Notes under the pieces: generated by a model
Told to the model about the DNA's origin: nothing
Database searches by the model: none
The model's input: only the letters and a program-made list of their open reading frames with translations
NCBI GenBank assembly: GCA_014381825.1
Contig: JACNKX010000116.1
Coordinates: 1 to 64,000, forward strand
From: Planctomycetota bacterium
GTDB lineage: Bacteria; Planctomycetota; Planctomycetia; Pirellulales; Pirellulaceae
DNA length: 64,000 bases
Reading direction: 5' to 3'
Translations under genes and position numbers: made by a program
In this document: positions 10,411 to 19,881 of the stretch, piece after piece
Position numbering within the stretch: position 1 is the first letter of the stretch
How the letters are laid out: each line of letters starts with the position of its first letter

Positions 10411-11529
10411 ATGCCTATCGCGATTCGAGACATTACCGCCTTCGTGCTTGCTCTATCGGCGATGTATCTGCCAAATTCCATCCTGGCGGGAGATAGCGTA
10501 CACCAAGTCCGTCCAGTGTTGTCGCTTCCGCATGGTCACGATTCGTTCCGGTTCGCCTTCGCTGCGGACGGCGAGTTCTTCGTAACATGGGACGCGGTGA
10601 CGCGGAGTGCCGATGCGTCCATTGCTGTATGGAGGGCATCGGACTGGTGCCTAGTGACACGGAAGAACTTAAGGAAGGGACTCTGGGTTGATGCCAAGAC
10701 GCAGAGCGATTCGTCTCTGGTGGTTTCCACTCAAGTCCGGCATCCAAGTGGCAAGAGGCGGTACTACCGACTGTCGCTACCTGAACTAGAAGGTGTGGGA
10801 ATCGAACGAGAACCTAGGTCAGACATCATGTCTCCGGACGGTCGCATTCGCGTGTCGCGCGCACGTACATCTGCTGGAGATGAGAGTCCGACGGCAATTG
10901 AACTCCGCACTGCGCGATCTAACAAATTGGTTCTTAAATTTGAGCCGTACCGCCTACACACATCCGTCTCTGGTTTCTCCCCGGATTCGCGTTACCTCGC
11001 CTTCTCCGGCACGAATCATAGAGCGAGACGTTATAAGGACGTTCCGCCTCCCGAGGTCTTGGCAGAGCAAAAGGTCGAGCCGCCGTTCCGTCTATGGGAC
11101 GTGGTAGCAAATCGCGAATTCAGACATGCCGTTCGCGGCAGTTGGCGCTGGACAATTCTCCGATTTACGTCGGACAGCAAGAAGGTCGTCGTTCGGACGT
11201 CTGAGGAGATTCTGGTAACGGATTTCAGAACCGGAGAAATCGTCGCAAGGCACGGCGTTCAGGGAGTGCAATGGCCCCAAGTTTCAGGCGATGGGAGTCT
11301 GGTGGCATTTCACGAGGACAATCAAGCGGTCTTGTGGGATCACGCTGAAACACATCACTCGATCTGGAAGTGCCACGATGCCGATGGGCCGCGTACTTTT
11401 TTGTTCGCGCCAGGCAGGGAGACACTTGTGACGAAGGGCTTCGATGGCACACTGTTGATCTGGAGAGTCGAGGAGCTACTGTTACTCGCTACTCCCCAGC
11501 ACGGTTTGATGCGAAGTGCCAGTGAATGA
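10411..11529 (+). CDS. Secreted WD40/beta-propeller repeat protein
   Basis: A 372-residue protein with a signal-like hydrophobic N-terminus (residues 8-26, ending near SILAG). Degenerate WD40-type repeats follow: 'FRFAFAADGEFFVTWD', 'VSGFSPDSRYLAFSG', 'FRLWDVVANREF', 'LFAPGRETLVTKGFDGTLLIWRVEE'. The repeats predict a beta-propeller, probably for protein binding. No catalytic domain is fused to it. Translation probably begins at the first base of a leaderless message. It has no operon partner: the next 425 nt hold no clear gene. Confidence 0.8.
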   Translation: MPIAIRDITAFVLALSAMYLPNSILAGDSVHQVRPVLSLPHGHDSFRFAFAADGEFFVTWDAVTRSADASIAVWRASDWCLVTRKNLRKGLWVDAKTQSDSSLVVSTQVRHPSGKRRYYRLSLPELEGVGIEREPRSDIMSPDGRIRVSRARTSAGDESPTAIELRTARSNKLVLKFEPYRLHTSVSGFSPDSRYLAFSGTNHRARRYKDVPPPEVLAEQKVEPPFRLWDVVANREFRHAVRGSWRWTILRFTSDSKKVVVRTSEEILVTDFRTGEIVARHGVQGVQWPQVSGDGSLVAFHEDNQAVLWDHAETHHSIWKCHDADGPRTFLFAPGRETLVTKGFDGTLLIWRVEELLLLATPQHGLMRSASE

Positions 11530-11954
11530 GCCGAGAACTTCTGACAGCTTGTATCAACTTCGGTCAACGTTGCAAGTCTTCTGCGACCAACGCGAGAATG
11601 TTGGCGCGACCCCGCTGCCGTACATTGCCGCGAACGATTCGCCGAAGGCGAACCCAGCAACACCGCGATGTTGGCCGTCGCTATCCGCAGAAACGGCAAC
11701 TAGTGAACCGAACGTAATGACGAGTTCTCAGACGTTGCGAAGCTGCGAAGATTTACGCCGATGCCTAACGGTTCGATTGCTGGAAGGTCTCAGATGAGGT
11801 CGTTACGAGACCACACCTGGCGGCTCATGACACGTTCGCTTGTTCTGGGCCAAATGACGGTTTTTCAAACGCAACCCTAACATCCGCCGAGTTAACAGTT
11901 TTCTACTACTCCCAGGGAATTGGGTCTGTTAGGCTGAGGCGAAGAGGGTGATCC
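11530..11954. other. Intergenic region, possibly degraded coding sequence
   Basis: Some 425 nt between the WD40 and LRR genes. Short open stretches occur in several frames around 11560-11720 but none has an SD site, a family match or a consistent frame, so it may be decayed sequence. No terminator with a stem longer than six pairs was seen. Confidence 0.35.
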
Positions 11955-13217
11955 ATGGAAGTCTTATCTGTTCTCGCGTGTGTCGTGGCTGTGATCGCGT
12001 TGGCACTGCTGGTCGGAGCCACTCGTCGAGTGCGGCTGCTCGAAGACCAGATCAAACAAGTACTCGCGGGACGCGATGCTGACCAACTCCTTGCATCAGG
12101 CTCTCACGAGCTCGAGAGAACGCAGCGTCGGTGGCTATCGTTTCGCCTGCGGTCGCTGCTCATGTGGGTCGCCATCGCCGCGTGCTTGCTGGGCTGGTTC
12201 GGCAGCGAGTTGCGTCGTGCTAAGAGGCAGCGAGTAGCGGTCAATACTTTCGAGAGTCTCGGTGCTGCAATCACTTACAACTTTAACGAATATGACGCGC
12301 GGGATTGCTTTCCCTCTGATCGCCGTCCACCGTTACCGCGCTGGACGCGACAGTTATTCGGTGACGACTTTGGTTCTCGTGTGTTGGCCATAAGATTTGA
12401 GGCACCGTTGGGAGGAGGGTTCGGTGGGTGGCAATGGGGGACACCAGGCTTCGGAAACAAGAGCTTTGATCTGACGGATGACGATCTGAAACTCCTCCGC
12501 GACCTGCCAGACGTAACGTACGTCAATCTGTGCTACACGGATGTGACGGACGACGGCCTGCGCCACTTGGTCGGACTTCATGACCTGAAGCGACTCTCTC
12601 TGGCCAGCACTCACGTGACGGGAAGCAGGCTTGCTGAGCTGGAGATGCTACCACGACTTGATTGGCTGGATCTGAATGGGTCGAAGGCGACTGACCAGGC
12701 GATGACGGCGGTGAGCGCACTGCCCCATTTGACGGAGTTGATTGCTTCGCAGCACGTGACGGACGCGGGGCTCGCCGCGCTGAGCGCATCGACGACGATC
12801 GAAGCGCTTGACCTCACGCGAGCACCGATCTCGGACTCTGGTTTGCGGCACGTCGCGAAGATGCAGCAACTGACGGCTCTCAAACTAAACGAGACGATGA
12901 TTGGAAATGCCGGTCTGCAGCATCTTCAGCGACTGCCCAATCTAAAAGTGCTCCATTTGGACGGCACACAGGTAACCTGCGACGGTCTCGCACAACTGAA
13001 GGACCTGCCTCGGCTACATGCGCTCTCTCTGCTGTCGCTGAAGTTCGAGTGTGACCTGGTTGAACACCTCGCGGGTTTGGAACAACTGCAACAACTGTCC
13101 CTTCCCGCCGACTCGATTCTAGAAGACGAACGAGATCGACTACGGGCTAGCCTCCCAGATACTCGGATCGACTTTGCTGAGCCGTTGGGAATGATTGGCG
13201 GTGGCGGAGGATTCTGA
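11955..13217 (+). CDS. Membrane-anchored leucine-rich repeat protein
   Basis: A 420-residue protein. Residues 1-24 form a first hydrophobic segment. A second lies at about 64-83 within RRWLSFRLRSLLMWVAIAAC, the membrane anchor commonly seen in planctomycete LRR proteins. From about residue 170, LRR units of roughly 24 residues follow (for example VTYVNLCYTDVTDDGLRHLVGLHDLKRLSLAST and similar, down to about 400). These are of the 'D(A/D)GL..L..L..L..L.L..T' class, resembling the F-box/GALA-type arrangement. The protein ends in a Gly-rich tail. It likely presents a protein-binding surface at the envelope. No partner gene is adjacent. Confidence 0.88.
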   Translation: MEVLSVLACVVAVIALALLVGATRRVRLLEDQIKQVLAGRDADQLLASGSHELERTQRRWLSFRLRSLLMWVAIAACLLGWFGSELRRAKRQRVAVNTFESLGAAITYNFNEYDARDCFPSDRRPPLPRWTRQLFGDDFGSRVLAIRFEAPLGGGFGGWQWGTPGFGNKSFDLTDDDLKLLRDLPDVTYVNLCYTDVTDDGLRHLVGLHDLKRLSLASTHVTGSRLAELEMLPRLDWLDLNGSKATDQAMTAVSALPHLTELIASQHVTDAGLAALSASTTIEALDLTRAPISDSGLRHVAKMQQLTALKLNETMIGNAGLQHLQRLPNLKVLHLDGTQVTCDGLAQLKDLPRLHALSLLSLKFECDLVEHLAGLEQLQQLSLPADSILEDERDRLRASLPDTRIDFAEPLGMIGGGGGF

Positions 13218-13554
13218 AGGAAATTCTTTACTCCCCCCACGCGCTCAAGACTCATCAAAGCCGGCAAACCAGTCGTCGGATTGAAGCTCATGCAATATGG
13301 TGCTTCAATGATCGTGCTCGTTCTGCTAGTGGATCTTTGGCGATCGTCTGCATCGGTGGGCTGATTATCGTCGTCGGATTCGTAGTGCGACGGAAACGCA
13401 CAAAGTAACGCCCCTCACTGTTCCCCCACTACACGATTGTGGTGCCGTCGTCCGGTGTGATGTACTCTGAAGCACGGCCCGCGGGGAGTGAGTAGCGAGC
13501 GCCAACACATAAATGATTGATTTTCACCTTCGCCAATCCTCCACGAGAAACGTC

Positions 13555-14676
13555 ATGCGATCGATTTTCCTTGTTTCCCTTTGTTCATTTTGTTGCCAGT
13601 TCACGACCGCTGCCAATATCGCCGCTGCCAATATCGCCGCTGCCAATATCGATAGTGTGGCCGGTACGGGCCAACCCGACAACAACGGATCGACGGGAGC
13701 AGCGACCGCCGTGAATGTCGGTCAGCCCTTTGGCGTTGAAGTGGGTCCCGACGGCGCGTTGTATATCACCGAGGTGCAGAATCATCGCGTGATGCGAGTT
13801 GATCGCAGGTCGGGCGATTTAACAACGATTGCTGGCTGTGGACGAAAGGGCTATTCGGGCGATGGTGGCAAGGCGACCGAAGCTGAATTGAACGAGCCGT
13901 ATGAAGTTCGATTCGACAAACAAGGCAACATGTTCTTTGTCGAAATGCAGAACAACGTCATTCGTCGCGTTGATGCCAAGTCGGGAATCATTAGCACGAT
14001 CGCAGGGACCGGCGTTGCGGGTTATGGCGGAGACGGCGGGCCAGCACTTAAGGCGCGGTTCAATCGACCGCACAGCATCGCGTTAGATCACCGCGGTGGA
14101 CTTTACGTTGCCGACATTGGCAATCATCGAATTCGACGTATCGACCTAAAGACGGGCGTTGTCAATTCGATTGCCGGCGACGGAAGCAAGAAGCCACCAA
14201 AACACGGGCATCTCGCGAAAGGCAACGCCGTGGTTGGTCCTCGCGCGTTGTTCATTCATGGAGACACCATGTGGGTCGCGTTGCGCGAAGGCCACTCGGT
14301 ATGGACGCTCTCGCTGGAATCCGGCAAGTGGAGTCACGTTTCTGGTACCGGAAAGAAGGGATTCAGCGGCGATGGAGGTCTAGCCTCGCTCGCCACGTAC
14401 AATGGTCCGAAAGGCATCGCCGTGGGACCGAACGGAAACGTCTTCGTCGTCGATACGGAGAATCAAGTGATACGCATGATCGATACCGAAACCAACACGA
14501 TTTCAACAGTTGCGGGAATGGGGCCAGAGCATCGTGGTGGAGCTGGCGATGGCGGACTGGCAACCGACGCTCAAATGGATCGCCCGCACGGCATCTGCGT
14601 TGGGCCAGACGGCACGATCTACATTGGCGACACAAACAATCATCGCGTGCGGCGAGTGAGCACTGGTACTCCGTAA
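13555..14676 (+). CDS. Secreted NHL-repeat beta-propeller protein
   Basis: A 373-residue protein. The signal peptide is MRSIFLVSLCSFCCQFTTAA. I chose ATG 13555 rather than the in-frame ATG 13513 because the shorter form begins directly with the signal. Five or six NHL repeats follow, each with a G(D/V)GG.A..A..N.P.G....G..Y..D..NHR(I/V)R pattern and 'IAGTG..G..GDGG' linkers. Members form six-bladed propellers. Here no enzyme domain is attached. Just after the signal, three 15-bp in-frame repeats encode AANIA-AANIA-AANID. It converges on the P450 gene. Confidence 0.88.
   Translation: MRSIFLVSLCSFCCQFTTAANIAAANIAAANIDSVAGTGQPDNNGSTGAATAVNVGQPFGVEVGPDGALYITEVQNHRVMRVDRRSGDLTTIAGCGRKGYSGDGGKATEAELNEPYEVRFDKQGNMFFVEMQNNVIRRVDAKSGIISTIAGTGVAGYGGDGGPALKARFNRPHSIALDHRGGLYVADIGNHRIRRIDLKTGVVNSIAGDGSKKPPKHGHLAKGNAVVGPRALFIHGDTMWVALREGHSVWTLSLESGKWSHVSGTGKKGFSGDGGLASLATYNGPKGIAVGPNGNVFVVDTENQVIRMIDTETNTISTVAGMGPEHRGGAGDGGLATDAQMDRPHGICVGPDGTIYIGDTNNHRVRRVSTGTP
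13609..13653 (+). repeat. Three tandem 15-bp repeats at the mature N-terminus of the NHL protein
   Basis: The unit GCTGCCAATATCGCC occurs at 13609-13623 and 13624-13638 and, with a changed last codon, at 13639-13653. It is in frame, so slippage adds or removes five residues at a time without breaking the gene. It lies at the signal-peptide cleavage region. Confidence 0.85.
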
Positions 14677-14743
14677 CGCGAGTTTGGCTAGATTTTGGAC
14701 CCAGCGCAAGTTTGCGTACGAATACACCGGTCGCGTCGATCGG

Positions 14744-16183
14744 TCAAACGGTCTGCGGCGGCACGTGCAGAGCAGCACTGTCGGGAGACATTTCGATCGG
14801 TGTGGAGCAGCTCTCACGGCGGCGAAGTCGCACAGGGAGGCCACCTTTGATGTGGTTCGCCAACAGCGGAAGGCTGCGAGCGTACTCGTGGCCGGGCTGA
14901 ATCTCCATCGTGTATCTACGCAAAATTGTTGGAACTGCCAGCATGAATTCGATCATCGCGAATCGAGATCCAATACAAACATGGGGACCCATGCCGAAGG
15001 GAATGTATGTGTTTGGTTTGATCGTGCCGATGCGTTCAAGAGAAAACCGCTCCGGGTCGAACTTCTCTGGGTGTTCGAAGTTGTTTGGATCGCGGTGGAC
15101 GACGTAAGGGTAAATGTAAACCCAGCCACCTTTCTCGATCCAGTGATCCCCCAAGAACACATCTTCCAAGGCCTCGCGAGCGAACAACGCATAGGCGGGT
15201 GGGTGCAGTCGCAAAGATTCCTTAATGACCATCTCGGTGTATTTTAGATTTGGTAGATCGGACGATCGAAGTTGGCGGTTGCCGACCGTTTTCTCGACTT
15301 CTTCCACAATCCTCTGTTCCACTTCAGGATGCTTTGCCAGCAAATAGAAGGTCCAGGCAAGTGCGACACTGGTCGTGTGATGACTTGCGATGTAGATGGT
15401 GAGCAATTCGTCGCGTGCCTGTTGGTCCGTCATGCCCGTTTTGTCGCCTTCTTCATCAACAGCATTCAGCACGGCTGATAGCAAGTCGTCAGTTTGCCCG
15501 CCGGATTCGCGTCTTTCGCGAATCAGTGCGGAGACTTCGTTGTTGTACGCTTCGATGCCCTGACGTTTGGCCTTCTTTCCAGGCAAAGGCAACCAGTCCG
15601 GGAACCGGAAAATGGAGAACATTTCTCGTGAAAACGCTTCGGAGATTGATAGATTTGCCTTCGCCAAAACTTCAACTCGTTGACGTGGCTGTTCGCCGAA
15701 GAAGACGCGAGTCGTGACACGCACCGTTAGCCACATCATCTCCAGACTGACATCCACGATCGGCTTCTTGCCAAGAGCATCCCAACGGTCCAACAGCAAC
15801 TCAGTCTGTTCCACCATGCCGTCGGCATAGCCGTTCAGTTTTTGCGGCGAGAACGCCTGCTGAACGAGCCGCCGTTGCCGAAGCCAAAAGCTACCGTCGC
15901 TCGTCAATATGCCGTTGCCAGTCAACTGGCTGACCGCGCGCATCTGGCGATCGATCTTGCGGAACGCAATCTTTTGCGTCACCAATACTTGATGGATCAA
16001 GTTCGGGGCACTGACCACATACATACGGAGGTGGAACGCCCGGAAGAACGCAACAGGTCCGTACTTGCGATTGAGTTGGGCCACGAATTCTAGCGGTCGA
16101 AGCCAGAGGTTGAATAAGTGACGAGCCGTCAAGCCGATCGGTTCAAGGATGTTGCGAGGGCCGGGCGGATGTTTACGAATCAT
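14744..16183 (-). CDS. Cytochrome P450
   Basis: A 479-residue P450 monooxygenase. The heme-ligand loop FGMGPHVCIG has Cys403 as the axial ligand. The K-helix ExxR is in KESLR, and the I-helix reads IASHHTTSVALAW. An N-terminal PPGP-type hinge (HPPGPRN) is present without a long membrane anchor, so the enzyme is probably soluble and cytoplasmic. Two departures from consensus are visible: the usual Arg before the heme Cys is His, and the acidic/Gly part of the I-helix motif is S-H-H. No ferredoxin or reductase gene is near, so redox partners must be encoded elsewhere. The C-terminal 25 residues beyond LRRRES are unconserved-looking. The substrate is unknown. Confidence 0.95.
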   Translation of the reverse strand: MIRKHPPGPRNILEPIGLTARHLFNLWLRPLEFVAQLNRKYGPVAFFRAFHLRMYVVSAPNLIHQVLVTQKIAFRKIDRQMRAVSQLTGNGILTSDGSFWLRQRRLVQQAFSPQKLNGYADGMVEQTELLLDRWDALGKKPIVDVSLEMMWLTVRVTTRVFFGEQPRQRVEVLAKANLSISEAFSREMFSIFRFPDWLPLPGKKAKRQGIEAYNNEVSALIRERRESGGQTDDLLSAVLNAVDEEGDKTGMTDQQARDELLTIYIASHHTTSVALAWTFYLLAKHPEVEQRIVEEVEKTVGNRQLRSSDLPNLKYTEMVIKESLRLHPPAYALFAREALEDVFLGDHWIEKGGWVYIYPYVVHRDPNNFEHPEKFDPERFSLERIGTIKPNTYIPFGMGPHVCIGSRFAMIEFMLAVPTILRRYTMEIQPGHEYARSLPLLANHIKGGLPVRLRRRESCSTPIEMSPDSAALHVPPQTV

Positions 16184-16496
16184 GCAGTTTCCCTATGCGT
16201 CGTGACGCGGTTGCACGTGGACGAATCGTTAGTTGCGTGCGGCGACGCGTGGGAGATGATGCAACTGCTGCACCACACTCGGTTCTCGTTCGAATTGCCG
16301 TTAGAGAACGCACAACAGGGCGTTAGGCGTGTGCTGACACGGGTCGAAGCTCTCGCGGACGTTGCCTTTTGACAACTCGCGTTGTTGAAAACCAACCGGA
16401 CATAGCGAGCGAGTCCGACGGAGGTGCGTCGAATCCACGGTAGCCCAGTGCTCGTGGATTCACGCTCAGCGTTGGCGGAAGAAAAAGATTCTCGAC
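16184..16496. other. Intergenic region with a hairpin
   Basis: Some 313 nt between the SGNH hydrolase and P450 genes, both on the minus strand. No supported gene is seen. It contains one strong inverted repeat, annotated separately, and would also hold the P450 promoter, which I could not pinpoint. Confidence 0.4.
16431..16461 (-). terminator. Putative terminator hairpin downstream of the SGNH gene
   Basis: A perfect 9-bp inverted repeat, GAATCCACG (16431-16439) and CGTGGATTC (16453-16461), with a 13-nt loop. It lies 36 nt after the SGNH gene's stop on the minus strand. No T-run follows, so a factor-independent mechanism is uncertain. Confidence 0.45.
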
Positions 16497-17342
16497 CTAT
16501 TCCGCGCTTCTCTCGCGCAGCAGTTTCGCGAGGTACTTTGCCGTTTCGTCGGCGATCACATTGTATCCCGCAAGATTCGGATGTCGGTCGGAGTACCAGG
16601 CGGGTAAATGGCCGAGAATGGGGTCGAGTTCGTTGGCCATCACCACTACGCTGTTGCCGCTGACGAACGGTTCGACAAGATCGTGATATCGCGAGGGAAC
16701 TTTGGCCAGCGGGTAACGCCGGTAGTTCAGCATATTCGCCCCCTTCTTCAGCTCTGCGGCGTAGCGTGGATAGATGTCGAAGACCTTAAGGTTTTGCTTC
16801 ACCGCGACTTGGCGAACGAGATCGTTGATCTCCTTGCTGGCCGCCTCGTCCGCGAACGGAATCACGGTCATCGGAATCAACTGTGCTTTCGGATGATCTT
16901 GTCGCAGACGCTGTATCAGCTCATGGAAATCCTTGGGAAAGTTCTCGCCGAACTCTTTGATCCTCGCTCGGTCGTTCAGACCGTAACGAATGAAAATGTA
17001 GTCCAATCCGGGCAAGTGTTCCGCGTCGCGCGCGTAACGGCCCGAATCGATGAGCCTGCGGATGTACTCTCCGCTGAGGCTGGAATTGATCACGTGGCAT
17101 GGAGGCAGATCCGGTTCTGCGGCCAGCAGTAGCTCCAGCACCTTCTCCAGATGCGGGCCCTCGGGCTTCAGCCGCCGTGGCACACTCCCCTCGGTTGTGC
17201 TGTCGCCAAGCAATAGGATTTGGAGTTTCCCTTCATACTCCGCTTGGGCGCAGAGCGGCGAGAAGGCGATCAGTAACACCACGCCGCACGCGCGAGCAAG
17301 GAGAGGAAAGTTCTTCACCGCGAACAAGAGAGGATACTTCAT
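16497..17342 (-). CDS. Secreted SGNH/GDSL hydrolase
   Basis: A 281-residue esterase-type hydrolase. The start was set at ATG 17342, where the signal peptide begins (MKYPLLFAVKNF...CAQA); an upstream 30-codon extension is unlikely. Block I GDSTTEG has the nucleophile Ser48. Block III is YGLNDR, and block V DRHPN has Asp252 and His254 as the acid/base pair. Such enzymes usually deacylate polysaccharides or lipids outside the cytoplasm. It is divergent from the DUF3604-like gene, with about 110 nt between them that must hold both promoters. Confidence 0.88.
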   Translation of the reverse strand: MKYPLLFAVKNFPLLARACGVVLLIAFSPLCAQAEYEGKLQILLLGDSTTEGSVPRRLKPEGPHLEKVLELLLAAEPDLPPCHVINSSLSGEYIRRLIDSGRYARDAEHLPGLDYIFIRYGLNDRARIKEFGENFPKDFHELIQRLRQDHPKAQLIPMTVIPFADEAASKEINDLVRQVAVKQNLKVFDIYPRYAAELKKGANMLNYRRYPLAKVPSRYHDLVEPFVSGNSVVVMANELDPILGHLPAWYSDRHPNLAGYNVIADETAKYLAKLLRERSAE

Positions 17343-17436
17343 TGGATCGATCCAGTATGGTGTGGAATCGTCAAAATGCTTCCCCCGTATTCTGGCGGTT
17401 CCCGACGCCGTCGGGTAGGGTCTGAGTTGCATCGTC

Positions 17437-17443
17437 GAGGAGG
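17437..17443 (+). promoter_or_regulatory. Strong ribosome binding site of the DUF3604-like gene
   Basis: GAGGAGG lies nine nt before ATG 17453. This is stronger than at most genes in the window and fixes the start. Confidence 0.75.
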
Positions 17444-17452
17444 ACAGAATCC

Positions 17453-19744
17453 ATGCTGGTTATCAGTCGTGTTGCCCCAGGCAAACCGGAACTCCATCAC
17501 TGTTCCGACATGCCGGACGAAGAACGGTTACGGTTGCATGGGCGCGCGAGCCATACGCCGATCGACAAATTGACGGTCAGCCAGCCAACGGCAGTTGCTT
17601 TCGAGTTTGTCATTGGCGAGTACGCAGTTGTCACCGGCGGACGATTGATGGTTGTTTGGCGGTGGCCCTTCGATTGGAGCGATCTGCAAACGGTGAATCC
17701 CGCCGGCGATGGTTACATGCGGACGGATGTTGTTGCAGCGCACGGTCGCGATCATGGCGATGTTACGCTCGATACTAACTATAAATGGATCGCTGGTATC
17801 GAGCCTTGGCACCATGTGATCACCGTGAAGGTGACCGCTGGCGAGTTGCGGACCGGAGACACGGTACGAATCGTCTGTGGTGAAACGATTGGTGGCGGAC
17901 GCGGATGGTGCGCTCCAACGTGTGCGGCGCGACGAGCTAGATTCCTGATGCTGATCGATCACCAAGGCAATGGAAAGCGAATTCGACTGGTTGATTCGCC
18001 ACCGTTCAGGATCTGTGCCGATCAGGCGGTTCGTTTGGTAGCCTTCGCACCTTCCGACGCGACCGTCGATGCGCCGTTCGAAGTGACTGTTCGCACCGAA
18101 GACCGCTGGGGTAATCCGACCAAGCCGCCAACGCCAACGCAATTGTCAGACCCAGGATCCGGAGTGGCCGTCGAACGGGTTCCAACGCACGACGCGGATC
18201 CGCCGTTCGAGAAGTTTCGTGTCACGGCGTCCCACGCTTGCGAACTCAGCTTCCATGCATCCAATGGCGAGCTGACTGCGTCGACTAACAGGGTCCACGT
18301 ACACGCAAAAATGCCGCCGTGGCAGTTATTCTGGGGCGATGTTCACTCCGGGCAAACGGAGATTGGTTGCGGTGCCGGTTCGTTGGCCGAGCATTACGCT
18401 TTTGGTCGTGATTGCGCCGGCTTGCAGTTCACGACACACCAAGCCAACGATCACTATGTCACGCTCGACGAGTGGAATCACACTCGGCAAGTGACCGACG
18501 ACTTCTACGAGACAGGACGCTACGTACCATTCTTGGGTTGTGAATGGAGTGCGTTGACGAAGGATGGCGGTGACCGCAATGTCTTTTACTTGGAGGACGA
18601 GCCACGACTGCGACGGAGCGATCGATTCTTTGTGGAGAGCGAGCCCGATCCTGAACCGGATGTTCGCACGGGGCCTGAATTCGTCGACGTGTTCAGCGAA
18701 CTCAACGTCCTCGTTAACATCCACGTCGGCGGACGAATGACGAATCTCCAATGGCACGCACCCAAGATCGAGAAGCTATGCGAGATCCATTCAACCCACG
18801 GCACTTCCGAATGGTTCGTTCACGACGTTTTGAATCGCGGCTACCGCGTGGGAATCACCGCCGGAACCGATGGCGTGATGGGTCGACCTGGCGCGTGCCA
18901 TCCCGGACGACGCTTGATCCGGAACTTGCGGAACGGCTTAACCGCTGTCTATGCAAAGGAACTGACTCGTGAATCCCTATGGGAAGCTTTTCAACAACAT
19001 CGCTGTTACGCAACGACCGGCGAACGCATCCGATTATGGTTTGAAGTCAACGGTGCGGCGATGGGCTCCGAGATCCAGAGTGAAGGCGATCCTGAAATCG
19101 CTTTCCAAATTGAAGGGACGAGTGCGATCGAACGTGTCGAATTACTTCGTGGGACAGAAGTTGTCCACACATGGCAAGTCGCCCGATACAATTCTACCGA
19201 GCGCGATTCTGCCGATGATGGAGTCTTACTTCGGCTGCTGTGGGGAGGAACGGAGCGAAAAGGGACGGCCCGATTGCAGCGAGTGAAGTGGGACGGAACG
19301 CTTTCAGTCTCGAACGGCGAATTGGAATTGTTAGACACCGTCAACGTGCAATCTTTCGCCGACCGCGTTGAATCAACCGGTCCCGCTTCGATTCGCTGGA
19401 GCAACGCAACCGCCGGCAACACAACAGGGATCATTGTTCGAGTGCGCGGTGCGGAAGGAACGCGATTGCATTTTCAATCGCAGCCCGTCACGTGGGACGT
19501 CGATTTGAGCGAGGTTCGCGAAAACGAACAAGTGTTTGAAGCTGGTGGCATCAGTCGCTTCGTCAAAGTTGGTCCAGCACCTCGAACGGATGGCCCCCAG
19601 CAGTTTCATGCCGGTTGGGTTGATGCGAAGCGTCCAGCCGGAGTTGTCCCGTATTGGATTCGCGTTGTTCAAGTTGACCAAGCAATGGCGTGGAGCAGTC
19701 CCGTTTACGTTCACCGCTGCGATATCGATCCACCAGAACGCTAG
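17453..19744 (+). CDS. DUF3604-like (PHP-fold) protein
   Basis: A 763-residue protein without a signal peptide. The N-terminal half is a beta-rich region of two or three Ig-like segments. From about residue 290 a PHP-superfamily metal-binding region follows: WGDVHSGQTE (His298), then FTTHQANDH, GCEWSA, NIHVGG and GITAGTDG, the series of His/Asp/Glu motifs that would ligate metals. The C-terminus again looks beta-rich. DUF3604 proteins are annotated as putative hydrolases of unknown substrate. The strong SD site and lack of signal suggest a well-translated cytoplasmic protein. It stands alone on the plus strand. Confidence 0.83.
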   Translation: MLVISRVAPGKPELHHCSDMPDEERLRLHGRASHTPIDKLTVSQPTAVAFEFVIGEYAVVTGGRLMVVWRWPFDWSDLQTVNPAGDGYMRTDVVAAHGRDHGDVTLDTNYKWIAGIEPWHHVITVKVTAGELRTGDTVRIVCGETIGGGRGWCAPTCAARRARFLMLIDHQGNGKRIRLVDSPPFRICADQAVRLVAFAPSDATVDAPFEVTVRTEDRWGNPTKPPTPTQLSDPGSGVAVERVPTHDADPPFEKFRVTASHACELSFHASNGELTASTNRVHVHAKMPPWQLFWGDVHSGQTEIGCGAGSLAEHYAFGRDCAGLQFTTHQANDHYVTLDEWNHTRQVTDDFYETGRYVPFLGCEWSALTKDGGDRNVFYLEDEPRLRRSDRFFVESEPDPEPDVRTGPEFVDVFSELNVLVNIHVGGRMTNLQWHAPKIEKLCEIHSTHGTSEWFVHDVLNRGYRVGITAGTDGVMGRPGACHPGRRLIRNLRNGLTAVYAKELTRESLWEAFQQHRCYATTGERIRLWFEVNGAAMGSEIQSEGDPEIAFQIEGTSAIERVELLRGTEVVHTWQVARYNSTERDSADDGVLLRLLWGGTERKGTARLQRVKWDGTLSVSNGELELLDTVNVQSFADRVESTGPASIRWSNATAGNTTGIIVRVRGAEGTRLHFQSQPVTWDVDLSEVRENEQVFEAGGISRFVKVGPAPRTDGPQQFHAGWVDAKRPAGVVPYWIRVVQVDQAMAWSSPVYVHRCDIDPPER

Positions 19745-19881
19745 CACGATCCATCGCGGCAAATAGCCCAACAAACTTGAGCAATAATTCTGCGATCTCT
19801 CTTGACGATGTGAGTTGATTCTCGGAATATCCCTGCCTCATCTCGAAGTGTCTCTCCTTCTCTTGTCCCGGAGCGTGTGCG

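Noticed and set aside
13215-13365. TGA at the end of the LRR gene as a second Sec codon
   Set aside because: The codons after it are unlike LRR sequence and there is no redox context. It looks like an ordinary stop after a Gly-rich tail.
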